Below, one piece after another: positions 36,144-45,609 of a DNA stretch of 64,000 nt. Positions within the stretch are counted from its first letter, which is position 1. Every line of letters begins with the position of its first letter. This DNA comes from JAIBAJ01 sp965284645 (GTDB lineage Bacteria > Bacteroidota > Bacteroidia > JAIBAJ01), in the NCBI GenBank assembly GCA_965284645.1, contig OZ260106.1, forward strand, positions 4,340,001 through 4,404,000, given 5' to 3'. The translations under genes and the position numbers were made by a program. The notes beneath the pieces were generated by a model, which saw only the letters and a list, made by a program, of their open reading frames with translations, was not told where the DNA came from and did not search any database.

Positions 36144-38435
36144 TTAGTTTGGTTTACGCATATTGCAGGTTTTACACAAATCAATTGTCTTGTAATTCTT
36201 TACAAGGTTTTGGTAATTGTCGTTTTGCAACACTTCTTCAATGCTTGTGTTTTCAATGTTTCCAAAGTGTCCAAGAGTTTTTCGCATTTCGTCAGGTGCA
36301 CAACAAGGCGAAATATTTCCTGTCGCTGAAATCCAAAGTTCCTTTTCTAAAAACGGACATTCGTAGCTGTCGGGAATTTCTTTGTTTTCGTTTTTCTGTA
36401 ATGGAATAATGTTTTCCAAAATCACTTTTTCGCCATTTGGCTTGCGGAATTTTTCTTGTGCTTCGTTCGCTTGTTTTACATACTCATTCCATTGCAAAAT
36501 ACTTTCGGGCGTTGCTTTCATTGATAAATGTTTGATTTCATCAAAATGCGCCCAAAGTTGATGTCCCTTTACTCTGTCCACACCAAGTTGTGAAGCCAAT
36601 TTTACGATGTCTGCCAATTCGTGCATATTGTTTTGCATAAACGTAAGTTGAAACGTTACACGGCAGTAATAACCTGTGTTTGCAAAGTGTTCATCACGAA
36701 TACGGATAAACTCTTTCACGTTTGCAACTGCTTGTTCAAAGTCAATTCCTTTCATTACTTCTTGCGAAGTTTCGGTAGTTGCACCGTTCCAACTTATTTT
36801 TACGTCCGTTGTAATTGGAACAATTAGTTTCGCCCATTCGGTAACGGTTTTCTCTGTTGTTCTCGGAAATGTTCCGTTAGTTGTCAAATTCATCTTGATG
36901 TTGTATTTGTAACACAACTCAATAAAGTGGGCAAAATGCTTGTAGATTAGCGGCTCGCCCATTGTGGACGGTATCATTTCCATAACACCGATTTTTTTTG
37001 CTTGCTCAAAAATTGGTTCTAACCATTCTTTCGGCATTCTGCGATGTTTACCGTTTAGTTTTTCTTTGATGTAAGTTGAAAACGGACTGTGTTCTTCGCA
37101 CATTGTGCAACTCAAATTACAATCTTCAGGATTTGTGTCAAGCGTAACACGCCAAAGTTTGTAAATGAATTTGCTATAAATGTTTTCTAATTCTTTGCAA
37201 TGGTCTTGGATATTTGGAACGCTTCCGTCTGCGGAATACAAATAACCTTTTTCGCCTAACGTCTTCATTTTGTCAGGATTTGAAACAGCAAATTTCATTC
37301 GTTCTGCTAAAGAATTTGCGTTGCGATGTTCAAACAAAAGTCCGTTTACATTGTGCTCAACATATTCTTTCATTCCGCCAAAATCGGCTGTGATTACAGG
37401 AACCTTACACGATTGCGCTTCGTGAATTACAAGAGGCGAATTTTCGCCCCAAATACTCGGAACCACAATGCAGTCAACATTTGAAAAAACATCATTCGCC
37501 AAATTATGATTGATGTATTCTCCCGAAAAATCAATCTTGTTTTTTGAATTTTCGGCTAATGATTTTAAAGCATTTGTGCTTTGTCCGTTTGCTCTGCCAA
37601 ATATTTTAAGCGTTGTAGGTTCTTCAATTTGCTTAAATGCTTCAATCAATAGGTTTACTCCTTTTGCAGGAATGTGAGTTCCGATGTAACCAAAAGTGTA
37701 ATTCGTTTTCTCTTTCGATTTTTCGGTTTGGGTTAGATATTCAGTGGGAAAGCCATAATCTAAGTATAAGATTTTGTTTTCGGGAACACCATAGTCATTG
37801 ATAAATCTATCACGTAAATAATTTGAAGGGGCGATAAACAAATCAACTTTTTTGATGATTGCTTTTGTTTCAATCATTCGCTGATGAATCCAAATGCTCC
37901 AATTTTCAATTTCTGTGGTTTCGATTTCCTCTCGTCCGCTGAAATACACTTTGTAGCAATCAGTCGCACATTTTTTATCGTCTTGTTTTTCGCACAACTG
38001 AAAGTTGTTTTCGTTTCCAATGCTTCGTGTCAAAAATTGTCCACGTGGACACATTAACCAAAAGTCGTGAAGCGTGTAAACAATGGGAATTTTGAGTTTA
38101 TTTAGCTCGTCAATCAAACCTGTTGATAGGTGATTAACGTGACCTATGTGTGCAATGTCGGGTTTAATTTGCATTAGTAACTCAGAAAAGTTGTCGTCCA
38201 TTTGTTTGTGGCGATAACCGTCCTTGCCCTGCGGATTGTTTACGAAGTAAAGTGTTAGGTTGTCGTTGACTTTTTGTTCCCGAATACTGAAACAAGCTGC
38301 ATAGGGATTCTCTTCCCGTGTAAAAACGGAAATTTTGTGTCGCTTAGAAAGTTCGTTGCAAATGGATTGACTATAAACTTCTGAACCTGCATTGTAATTG
38401 GGCGGATAGCCGTGTATTATTTTTAAAATGTGCAT
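36144..38435 (-). CDS. Glycosyltransferase family 4-radical SAM/SPASM fusion
   Basis: 763 residues. Residues 1-400 are a GT4 enzyme: HGYPPNYNAGSEVYSQSI at the start, FGYIGTHIPAKGVNLLIEAF and VPSIWGENSPLVIHEAQSCKVPVI with the E-x7-E motif. Residues 425-763 are a radical SAM domain with CNLSCTMC binding the 4Fe-4S cluster, and a SPASM-like end (WISATGNISPCCAPDE, IDLCKTCNMRKPN). It combines sugar transfer with radical chemistry on a bound substrate. First gene of the operon, 60 bp after a strong terminator. The substrate is unknown; a glycan or peptide is possible. Confidence 0.87.
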   Translation of the reverse strand: MHILKIIHGYPPNYNAGSEVYSQSICNELSKRHKISVFTREENPYAACFSIREQKVNDNLTLYFVNNPQGKDGYRHKQMDDNFSELLMQIKPDIAHIGHVNHLSTGLIDELNKLKIPIVYTLHDFWLMCPRGQFLTRSIGNENNFQLCEKQDDKKCATDCYKVYFSGREEIETTEIENWSIWIHQRMIETKAIIKKVDLFIAPSNYLRDRFINDYGVPENKILYLDYGFPTEYLTQTEKSKEKTNYTFGYIGTHIPAKGVNLLIEAFKQIEEPTTLKIFGRANGQSTNALKSLAENSKNKIDFSGEYINHNLANDVFSNVDCIVVPSIWGENSPLVIHEAQSCKVPVITADFGGMKEYVEHNVNGLLFEHRNANSLAERMKFAVSNPDKMKTLGEKGYLYSADGSVPNIQDHCKELENIYSKFIYKLWRVTLDTNPEDCNLSCTMCEEHSPFSTYIKEKLNGKHRRMPKEWLEPIFEQAKKIGVMEMIPSTMGEPLIYKHFAHFIELCYKYNIKMNLTTNGTFPRTTEKTVTEWAKLIVPITTDVKISWNGATTETSQEVMKGIDFEQAVANVKEFIRIRDEHFANTGYYCRVTFQLTFMQNNMHELADIVKLASQLGVDRVKGHQLWAHFDEIKHLSMKATPESILQWNEYVKQANEAQEKFRKPNGEKVILENIIPLQKNENKEIPDSYECPFLEKELWISATGNISPCCAPDEMRKTLGHFGNIENTSIEEVLQNDNYQNLVKNYKTIDLCKTCNMRKPN

Positions 38436-38458
38436 TTTTAGTCGGATTAAAAATATAA

Positions 38459-38485
38459 AAGCAAGCGGGCGAAGCCCGCTTGCTT
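38459..38485 (-). terminator. Strong intrinsic terminator
   Basis: Perfect 12-bp stem, AAGCAAGCGGGC and GCCCGCTTGCTT, with a 3-base loop. On the minus strand it follows the 46-codon gene, and a T-rich stretch comes after it. It separates that gene from the GT-radical SAM operon. Confidence 0.85.
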
Positions 38486-38495
38486 AATGCACAAC

Positions 38496-38636
38496 TTATC
38501 TTTTACCTTTTTGCTGGTTCGGATTAAGCTGTTTTCCACGATTACCTTGATTTTTGTCAAAGGTCGTGTTGCTTCCATTAGTTCCCTTGTTTGGGTTCTT
38601 AATGTCTGCCTGATGATTAGATGATTTGTTTTTCAT
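38496..38636 (-). CDS. Small Asn/Lys/Gly-rich protein (46 residues)
   Basis: Starts MKNKSSNHQADIKNPNKG and ends NPNQQKGKR, 46 residues, basic and without hydrophobic segments, probably disordered. It is first in the cassette and is followed within 11 bp by a perfect terminator, so its transcript would be much more abundant than that of the downstream GT-radical SAM operon. It could be a small basic housekeeping-like protein or a substrate of the neighbouring enzymes; no leader/core cleavage motif is visible. Confidence 0.55.
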   Translation of the reverse strand: MKNKSSNHQADIKNPNKGTNGSNTTFDKNQGNRGKQLNPNQQKGKR

Positions 38637-38772
38637 AAATCACAACAGTTTAGAAGTTACGCCTACTCTTAATTTGCTTTTCGGCATCCGCACCGTCAGT
38701 TTTGAATGGACTTCAGAATAACCATTTTATCGTCACCGTTGTCGGTTTGCAGTGTCTTTTTACGCTTACCTG

Positions 38773-38900
38773 TAACGTTCCGGGGGCAGAGGCAGTAAGC
38801 GAATTTACAGATAAAAGTTTATTTAAAGAGCGGAAGCGAAGTTTTTCACCAAAAGCCCTATTCGAAGTGCAAAAGCGCTTATTGACCTTGCCCACTGTTA
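38773..38900 (-). repeat. attC-like site, type II
   Basis: TAAC...GTTA, 128 bp, in 644-bp unit copy 2 (38773-39416). Confidence 0.9.
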
Positions 38901-38919
38901 GCTGCTGTGGTTTCTTGTT

Positions 38920-39366
38920 TCATGAAATTCGTCCGTTTAAATTTCCTAAATATTCGTCTGTAAATTCAATTTTCAATTTGTCAAGATTATGCCAATCATG
39001 TCCACATTTCCCTTCGCACCATTTCTCTCTTCTCACTTTGTCAGAAACTTTAAATAGGGTAACTAAAGAAACAAAAGCCTTTTTCATTTCAAAGTCGGGT
39101 AATTCAACGATTTTATTTAAAGCAATTTTTAATGATTTTGTTTTCAATAGCACAATGGGTGTCATTGTTGGCTTAAGTGGAATCTGTTCAATACCAACTT
39201 TAATAATCTCATCGTCTGGATGTGATTGTTCTAAATAATTCCTTGTCCAATTAATTGCTTCTTTTTGTTGTATAGTCGATAAACTGTCAAACCAAAGAAT
39301 TAGCTTGTCAAGGTCGAGTTGTTCTTGAGCAAAACTGTTAATTAATATGTCAATTGGTCTTAGCAT
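38920..39366 (-). CDS. DUF5958-like protein, copy 2 of 3
   Basis: Same 148-residue protein as at 31921-32367, in the same 644-bp unit. Here the cassette is followed on the right by the 822-bp membrane-protein cassette and then by its own third copy, an alternation that suggests a block duplication of neighbouring cassettes. Confidence 0.65.
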   Translation of the reverse strand: MLRPIDILINSFAQEQLDLDKLILWFDSLSTIQQKEAINWTRNYLEQSHPDDEIIKVGIEQIPLKPTMTPIVLLKTKSLKIALNKIVELPDFEMKKAFVSLVTLFKVSDKVRREKWCEGKCGHDWHNLDKLKIEFTDEYLGNLNGRIS

Positions 39367-39416
39367 TAATTTCTGTTTCTATATCTGTCGTGTTGCTGGT
39401 TTCGCACCATTGCAGC

Positions 39417-39541
39417 TAACGTTTTCGGTGCAGAAGCCGTAAGCGAATTTACAGAAAATGTTCAAGCGAAGCACAAAATTCAGGCTACAGAAAAATGTTA
39501 AATCGAAGCACAAAACCGCTTATGGCTTTTGCACCGTGTTA
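39417..39541 (-). repeat. attC-like site, type I
   Basis: TAAC...GTTA, 125 bp, in 822-bp unit copy 3 (39417-40238). Confidence 0.9.
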
Positions 39542-39563
39542 GCAGCAGATTTTGTTTCTTTTG

Positions 39564-40190
39564 TCATTGTTTATGGTTGTCCGCTAAGTTATTAAATTTT
39601 GGTTTTGAAGATAGTATTTCAATTAACAAAAGTAGGGTCAGAATAATGTCTATGGTTATTAGAATGTCTTTAGTCAATTTGGCTTTATTGTAAATTTGGA
39701 TGTCAATATTTGCCAAAGTAGCTTTAGATTTGTCTGCGATGTAGCTTTTGTCAATGTTGAATTTGTATTCACTAATTGAGTGTGAGTTTGTAGAATTAAA
39801 AAATACAATTTTATTCAGGTCGTCAAGTCCAACAGTCCAAAATTCTACTGCTCCGTCATATTCGATTCTTGTTGTTGAGCTGTCACCAGCGTTTAAAGAA
39901 GTACCTTTGTAAACAAATCTACCTATGTCGTCATAAACAGGATGGTCGTATATAGTCATATTATAGACTGTAATTTTTTTGTCAAGCTGGTTTGTTGTCG
40001 TAACCCAAACTGGAGTTGACTCTGCGCCAATATTGTTTGCAATAAGTAAAAGCAAAAAATAAATTGTCGAAATTAACAGAACCACAAAAGCTAATTCCTT
40101 AAATTTATTTGAACCAACTCTTCTTGCCTTAAGTCTGAGAATAATTGTCGATGTAACTAAAACTAAGATTGCAATAAGAATTGTTGTCAT
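39564..40190 (-). CDS. Three-TM membrane protein, copy 3 of 4
   Basis: Same 208-residue protein as at 6600-7226. It lies between two copies of the DUF5958-like cassette. No difference from the other copies was seen. The function was not recognised. Confidence 0.7.
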   Translation of the reverse strand: MTTILIAILVLVTSTIILRLKARRVGSNKFKELAFVVLLISTIYFLLLLIANNIGAESTPVWVTTTNQLDKKITVYNMTIYDHPVYDDIGRFVYKGTSLNAGDSSTTRIEYDGAVEFWTVGLDDLNKIVFFNSTNSHSISEYKFNIDKSYIADKSKATLANIDIQIYNKAKLTKDILITIDIILTLLLLIEILSSKPKFNNLADNHKQ

Positions 40191-40238
40191 AATTTATGTC
40201 CGTCTGTCGTTAGTTTTGTGGTCGTCCAAATTTGCTGC

Positions 40239-40366
40239 TAACGTTCCGGGGGCAGAGGCAGTAAGCGAATTTACAGATAAAAGTTTATTTAAAGAGCGGA
40301 AGCGAAGTTTTTCACCAAAAGCCCTATTCGAAGTGCAAAAGCGCTTATTGACCTTGCCCACTGTTA
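40239..40366 (-). repeat. attC-like site, type II
   Basis: TAAC...GTTA, 128 bp, in 644-bp unit copy 3 (40239-40882). Confidence 0.9.
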
Positions 40367-40385
40367 GCTGCTGTGGTTTCTTGTT

Positions 40386-40832
40386 TCATGAAATTCGTCC
40401 GTTTAAATTTCCTAAATATTCGTCTGTAAATTCAATTTTCAATTTGTCAAGATTATGCCAATCATGTCCACATTTCCCTTCGCACCATTTCTCTCTTCTC
40501 ACTTTGTCAGAAACTTTAAATAGGGTAACTAAAGAAACAAAAGCCTTTTTCATTTCAAAGTCGGGTAATTCAACGATTTTATTTAAAGCAATTTTTAATG
40601 ATTTTGTTTTCAATAGCACAATGGGTGTCATTGTTGGCTTAAGTGGAATCTGTTCAATACCAACTTTAATAATCTCATCGTCTGGATGTGATTGTTCTAA
40701 ATAATTCCTTGTCCAATTAATTGCTTCTTTTTGTTGTATAGTCGATAAACTGTCAAACCAAAGAATTAGCTTGTCAAGGTCGAGTTGTTCTTGAGCAAAA
40801 CTGTTAATTAATATGTCAATTGGTCTTAGCAT
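40386..40832 (-). CDS. DUF5958-like protein, copy 3 of 3
   Basis: Same 148-residue protein as at 31921-32367. Followed on the right by a run of palindromic family B cassettes. All three copies keep an intact reading frame, so either selection acts or the copies are recent. Confidence 0.65.
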   Translation of the reverse strand: MLRPIDILINSFAQEQLDLDKLILWFDSLSTIQQKEAINWTRNYLEQSHPDDEIIKVGIEQIPLKPTMTPIVLLKTKSLKIALNKIVELPDFEMKKAFVSLVTLFKVSDKVRREKWCEGKCGHDWHNLDKLKIEFTDEYLGNLNGRIS

Positions 40833-40882
40833 TAATTTCTGTTTCTATATCTGTCGTGTTGCTGGTTTCGCACCATTGCAGC

Positions 40883-41010
40883 TAACGTTTTGGGGGCAGA
40901 GGCAGTAAGCGAATTTACAGCAAAAAGTTTAATTAAAGAGCGGCAGCCAAGTTTTTCACCAAAAGCCTTATTCGAAGTGCGAAACCGCTTATTGCCTTTG
41001 CCCACTGTTA
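40883..41010 (-). repeat. attC-like site, type II
   Basis: TAAC...GTTA, 128 bp. Right arm CGCTTATTGCCTTTGCCC. Closes family B copy 1. Confidence 0.9.
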
Positions 41011-41412
41011 TCGGTTGACCCTTTTGACTATCATCCTGTCTGTACTCTCCTTCATCACTTTGCTTCGACCTTTTCATTCTAAACCCTTTGTAAAGGTTCC
41101 TGTTCATAACTCAAAAAATTACTTTTCAACATCTGTCAATGCCCAATCACAGTAGGGTGCCAGCATTTAAGAGAAGGAAAGTACCGATGGGTTTCAGTTG
41201 AAAATAAAATCTATTTCCGCTAACTTTGCTAGGCGGTTCCGCAAATCCGTTGCACATAAGCAAGCTCCGTGCACCATCTCTGCGGAACCGCCTGGCGAAA
41301 TGCTGTCAGATCTCCGCTGTCCATCGGCACTTCCCTTCTCTTAAATGCGGGGATAATCTATGCTTCAGTTTAATTAACGTGAAATGCTTTATCTGGGATT
41401 AGGGTTTACCGA
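41011..41412 (-). repeat. Palindromic non-coding cassette body, family B, copy 1
   Basis: A 402-bp body, no gene. It starts TCGGTTGACCC and ends GGGTTTACCGA. 41163-41190 pairs with 41321-41348 at 26 of 28 bases. The central hairpin has GCTAGGCGGTTCCGCA (41228-41243) against TGCGGAACCGCCTGGC (41281-41296). Around it CTAAC (41220-41224) and GTCAG (41305-41309) look like attC core boxes, the second one decayed. Seven further copies exist. Confidence 0.82.
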
Positions 41413-41540
41413 TAACGTTTTGGGGGCAGAGGCAGTAAGCGAATTTACAGCAAAAAGTTTAATTAAAGAGCGGCAGCCAAGTTTTTCACCAAAAGCCTTA
41501 TTCGAAGTGCGAAACCGCTTATTGCCTTTGCCCACTGTTA
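41413..41540 (-). repeat. attC-like site, type II
   Basis: TAAC...GTTA, 128 bp. Because palindromic bodies lie on both sides, its flanks (ACCGA left, TCGGT right) are complementary and lengthen the stem. Confidence 0.9.
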
Positions 41541-41942
41541 TCGGTTGACCCTTTTGACTATCATCCTGTCTGTACTCTCCTTCATCACTTTGCTTCGACC
41601 TTTTCATTCTAAACCCTTTGTAAAGGTTCCTGTTCATAACTCAAAAAATTACTTTTCAACATCTGTCAATGCCCAATCACAGTAGGGTGCCAGCATTTAA
41701 GAGAAGGAAAGTACCGATGGGTTTCAGTTGAAAATAAAATCTATTTCCGCTAACTTTGCTAGGCGGTTCCGCAAATCCGTTGCACATAAGCAAGCTCCGT
41801 GCACCATCTCTGCGGAACCGCCTGGCGAAATGCTGTCAGATCTCCGCTGTCCATCGGCACTTCCCTTCTCTTAAATGCGGGGATAATCTATGCTTCAGTT
41901 TAATTAACGTGAAATGCTTTATCTGGGATTAGGGTTTACCGA
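41541..41942 (-). repeat. Palindromic non-coding cassette body, family B, copy 2
   Basis: Appears identical to 41011-41412 and lies in tandem with it (530-bp units). Confidence 0.82.
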
Positions 41943-42068
41943 TAACGATTTGCAGCTACCCGAAGGGCGGGACTTTTACCACAAAACTTGATTTGAAAAA
42001 CTAATGTTTGATTTACCACTAAACTGACTTTGGAACACAAAACCCCGCCTTTTGGGTAGGTGCTGTTA
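41943..42068 (-). repeat. attC-like site, type IV
   Basis: TAAC...GTTA, 126 bp. Arms CAGCTACCCGAAGGGCGGG and CCCGCCTTTTGGGTAG. Closes the lipoprotein cassette. Confidence 0.88.
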
Positions 42069-42090
42069 GCGGATGTGTTTTTGTCTGTTG

Positions 42091-43008
42091 TCAAATGCAA
42101 GTTATTCCAAAGTCTGTGTTTTCATTTTTTGTCTTGCCTTCTTCAATTCTGATAATTGAAAAATCGTAAGCGTTGCTATAACCTGTAAAAAATTTAATTT
42201 TTGTTTTAAATTCTTCAGGAAATGTGTCAATTAGGTTTTCTGCTTTTTCTCTCATTTCCTTTTCAATAGCAGAGTATTTGTCAATTTTACTTGAAATTCC
42301 GCCATATTTATTTACATCAGGGTCTAATAATATTTCTTCAAAAATGCTGTCAAGTTTATTTATTTCATTTAATGAGATTTTGTAATTGTCCAAGTTAAAA
42401 CCGAAAAGCTGTTTTATTGTAGAGCTGTATATCTCAAGATTCCTTAAATGACTTAGTGGACAATCAGTTGCATTTTTCGAACAAACAATAATGAAGTAAC
42501 TCCCTGGTAAAACTTTCTCAAACTTATAATTACCTTGAACATCTGCACTTGATTCATATTTTAAATTGCCTCGAATAGTATCAATTGTATACATTGTGAT
42601 TTCTGCTCCCGCGTCTGCTTTATTGCCAACATAATCATTGTATTTCCAATAAACATTACCTGTGAGTGCTCCGTAGTCACCATTAATGCTTTTTGTGTTT
42701 GGTTCATTCACTTTAAGGTCTTTGTCAAGATAAAATGTAACAGTCATTTTAACTTTGTCTTTATCCGAGTTGACGATTGAATAATTATTTGTGATTTTGT
42801 AAAGTGAAATTTGTTTCGTTTCAGAAGTGTCGGCTTTTTTTAAAGTGTCAAGTCGCGAAAATGATATATGTTCATAACTCGCTGAGTTTTTTAAGTTTTC
42901 TTTTAAATATGAATTCACTGAAGATTGTGCTTTATCTGTCGGTGAGTTAGAGCACGAAGTCATATAAACACCAGTAATTGTCAATAGTAGGATGTAAAAT
43001 TTTCTCAT
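42091..43008 (-). CDS. Lipoprotein with a carboxypeptidase-regulatory-like segment
   Basis: 305 residues. The N-terminus MRKFYILLLTITGVYMTSCSN has a lipobox (MTSC), so it is lipid-anchored in the envelope. Residues ~110-180 (GNLKYESSADVQGNYKFEKVLPGSYFIIVC) resemble the beta-sandwich of carboxypeptidase regulatory-like domains common in Bacteroidota surface proteins. The C-terminal half is helical and charged. Function not known. Single gene of its cassette. Confidence 0.75.
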   Translation of the reverse strand: MRKFYILLLTITGVYMTSCSNSPTDKAQSSVNSYLKENLKNSASYEHISFSRLDTLKKADTSETKQISLYKITNNYSIVNSDKDKVKMTVTFYLDKDLKVNEPNTKSINGDYGALTGNVYWKYNDYVGNKADAGAEITMYTIDTIRGNLKYESSADVQGNYKFEKVLPGSYFIIVCSKNATDCPLSHLRNLEIYSSTIKQLFGFNLDNYKISLNEINKLDSIFEEILLDPDVNKYGGISSKIDKYSAIEKEMREKAENLIDTFPEEFKTKIKFFTGYSNAYDFSIIRIEEGKTKNENTDFGITCI

Positions 43009-43071
43009 TGTGATTTATTTATATTATTTATTGAAGGTAAAAGTTTATTGCTATCATCATAACATATCCGC

Positions 43072-43196
43072 TAACGTTTTCGGTGCAGAAGCCGTAAGCG
43101 AATTTACAGAAAATGTTCAAGCGAAGCACAAAATTCAGGCTACAGAAAAATGTTAAATCGAAGCACAAAACCGCTTATGGCTTTTGCACCGTGTTA
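43072..43196 (-). repeat. attC-like site, type I
   Basis: TAAC...GTTA, 125 bp, in 822-bp unit copy 4 (43072-43893). Confidence 0.9.
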
Positions 43197-43218
43197 GCAG
43201 CAGATTTTGTTTCTTTTG

Positions 43219-43845
43219 TCATTGTTTATGGTTGTCCGCTAAGTTATTAAATTTTGGTTTTGAAGATAGTATTTCAATTAACAAAAGTAGGGTCAGAATA
43301 ATGTCTATGGTTATTAGAATGTCTTTAGTCAATTTGGCTTTATTGTAAATTTGGATGTCAATATTTGCCAAAGTAGCTTTAGATTTGTCTGCGATGTAGC
43401 TTTTGTCAATGTTGAATTTGTATTCACTAATTGAGTGTGAGTTTGTAGAATTAAAAAATACAATTTTATTCAGGTCGTCAAGTCCAACAGTCCAAAATTC
43501 TACTGCTCCGTCATATTCGATTCTTGTTGTTGAGCTGTCACCAGCGTTTAAAGAAGTACCTTTGTAAACAAATCTACCTATGTCGTCATAAACAGGATGG
43601 TCGTATATAGTCATATTATAGACTGTAATTTTTTTGTCAAGCTGGTTTGTTGTCGTAACCCAAACTGGAGTTGACTCTGCGCCAATATTGTTTGCAATAA
43701 GTAAAAGCAAAAAATAAATTGTCGAAATTAACAGAACCACAAAAGCTAATTCCTTAAATTTATTTGAACCAACTCTTCTTGCCTTAAGTCTGAGAATAAT
43801 TGTCGATGTAACTAAAACTAAGATTGCAATAAGAATTGTTGTCAT
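43219..43845 (-). CDS. Three-TM membrane protein, copy 4 of 4
   Basis: Same 208-residue protein as at 6600-7226, with intact frame. The right neighbour is the longest run of palindromic cassettes in the array (43894-47169). Confidence 0.7.
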   Translation of the reverse strand: MTTILIAILVLVTSTIILRLKARRVGSNKFKELAFVVLLISTIYFLLLLIANNIGAESTPVWVTTTNQLDKKITVYNMTIYDHPVYDDIGRFVYKGTSLNAGDSSTTRIEYDGAVEFWTVGLDDLNKIVFFNSTNSHSISEYKFNIDKSYIADKSKATLANIDIQIYNKAKLTKDILITIDIILTLLLLIEILSSKPKFNNLADNHKQ

Positions 43846-43893
43846 AATTTATGTCCGTCTGTCGTTAGTTTTGTGGTCGTCCAAATTTGCTGC

Positions 43894-44021
43894 TAACGTT
43901 TTGGGGGCAGAGGCAGTAAGCGAATTTACAGCAAAAAGTTTAATTAAAGAGCGGCAGCCAAGTTTTTCACCAAAAGCCTTATTCGAAGTGCGAAACCGCT
44001 TATTGCCTTTGCCCACTGTTA
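43894..44021 (-). repeat. attC-like site, type II
   Basis: TAAC...GTTA, 128 bp. Closes family B copy 3. Confidence 0.9.
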
Positions 44022-44423
44022 TCGGTTGACCCTTTTGACTATCATCCTGTCTGTACTCTCCTTCATCACTTTGCTTCGACCTTTTCATTCTAAACCCTTT
44101 GTAAAGGTTCCTGTTCATAACTCAAAAAATTACTTTTCAACATCTGTCAATGCCCAATCACAGTAGGGTGCCAGCATTTAAGAGAAGGAAAGTACCGATG
44201 GGTTTCAGTTGAAAATAAAATCTATTTCCGCTAACTTTGCTAGGCGGTTCCGCAAATCCGTTGCACATAAGCAAGCTCCGTGCACCATCTCTGCGGAACC
44301 GCCTGGCGAAATGCTGTCAGATCTCCGCTGTCCATCGGCACTTCCCTTCTCTTAAATGCGGGGATAATCTATGCTTCAGTTTAATTAACGTGAAATGCTT
44401 TATCTGGGATTAGGGTTTACCGA
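44022..44423 (-). repeat. Palindromic non-coding cassette body, family B, copy 3
   Basis: Same as 41011-41412. First of six consecutive gene-less cassettes. Confidence 0.82.
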
Positions 44424-44550
44424 TAACGTTTTGGGGGCAGGGGCAGTAAGCGAATTTACAGCAAAAAGTTTAATTAAAGAGCGGCCGCCAAGTTTTTCAC
44501 CAAAGCTCTATACGAAGTGCGAAACCGCTTATTGCCTTTGCCCACTGTTA
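44424..44550 (-). repeat. attC-like site, type II variant
   Basis: TAAC...GTTA, 127 bp, left arm GGGGCAGGGGCAGTAAGCG. Followed by GCGG instead of TCGG. Confidence 0.9.
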
Positions 44551-44952
44551 GCGGTTGACCCGTTTGACTATCATCCTGTCTGTACCCTCCTTCATCACTT
44601 TGCTTCGACCTTTTCATTCTAAACCCCTTGCAAAGGTTCCTGTTCATAACTCAAAAAATTACTTTTCAACATCTGTCAATGCCCAATCACAGTAGGGTGC
44701 CAGCATTTAAGAGAAGGAAAGTACCGATGGGTTGCAGTTGAAAATAAAAACTATTTCCGCTAACTTTGCTAGGCGGTTCCGCAAATCCGTTGCACATAAG
44801 CAAGCTCCGTGCACCATCTCTGCGGAACCGCCTGGCGAAATGCTGTTAGATCTCCGCTGTCCATCGGTACTTTCCTTCTCTTAAATGCGGGGATAATCTA
44901 TGCTTCAGTTTAATTAACGAGAAATGCTTTATCTGGGTTTAGGGTTTACCGC
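44551..44952 (-). repeat. Palindromic non-coding cassette body, family B, copy 4
   Basis: Diverged copy. The 28-base arms are here perfectly complementary. The internal right core box is intact GTTAG (44845-44849) opposite CTAAC about 85 bp before it, so this copy holds a complete attC-like site inside the palindrome. Confidence 0.82.
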
Positions 44953-45079
44953 TAACGTTTTGGGGGCAGAGGCAGTAAGCGAATTTACAGCAAAAAGTTT
45001 AATTAAAGAGCGGCCGCCAAGTTTTTCACCAATGCTCTATACGAAGTGCAAAACCGCTTATTGCCTTTGCCCACTGTTA
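44953..45079 (-). repeat. attC-like site, type II
   Basis: TAAC...GTTA, 127 bp; same sequence as the first array site at 61810-61936. Confidence 0.9.
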
Positions 45080-45481
45080 TCGGTTGACCCTTTTGACTAT
45101 CATCCTGTCTGGACCCTTCTTCATCACTTTGCTTTGACCTTTTCATTCTAAACCCCTTGCAAAGGTTCCTGTTCATAACTCAAAAAATTACTTTTCAACA
45201 TCTGTCAATGCCCAATCACAGTAGGGTGCCAGCATTTAAGAGAAGGAAAGTACCGATGGGTTGCAGTTGAAAATAAAAACTATTTCCGCTAACTTTGCTA
45301 GGCGGTTCCGCAAATCCGTTGCACATAAGCAAGCTCCGTGCACCATCTTTGCGGAACCGCCTGGCGAAATGCTGTCAGATCTCCGCTGTCCATCGGTACT
45401 TTCCTTCTCTTAAATGCGGGGATAATCTATGCTTCAGTTTAATTAACGGGAAATGCTTTATCTGGGATTAGGGTTTACCGA
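45080..45481 (-). repeat. Palindromic non-coding cassette body, family B, copy 5
   Basis: Appears identical to 61937-62338, the cassette nearest the recombinase; arms perfectly complementary over 28 bases. Confidence 0.82.
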
Positions 45482-45609
45482 TAACGTTTTGGGGGCAGAG
45501 GCAGTAAGCGAATTTACAGCAAAAAGTTTAATTAAAGAGCGGCAGCCAAGTTTTTCACCAAAAGCCTTATTCGAAGTGCGAAACCGCTTATTGCCTTTGC
45601 CCACTGTTA
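45482..45609 (-). repeat. attC-like site, type II
   Basis: TAAC...GTTA, 128 bp. Closes family B copy 6. Confidence 0.9.

Noticed and set aside
38459..38485. Perfect hairpin as another cassette boundary
   Set aside because: No TAAC/GTTA boxes; stem, short loop and T-rich tail fit an intrinsic terminator.
40832..41107. Minus-strand frames of 80-90 codons around type II sites (also 41389, 43849, 45458, 58849)
   Set aside because: They translate the attC and palindrome arm; the same peptide appears wherever the site occurs.
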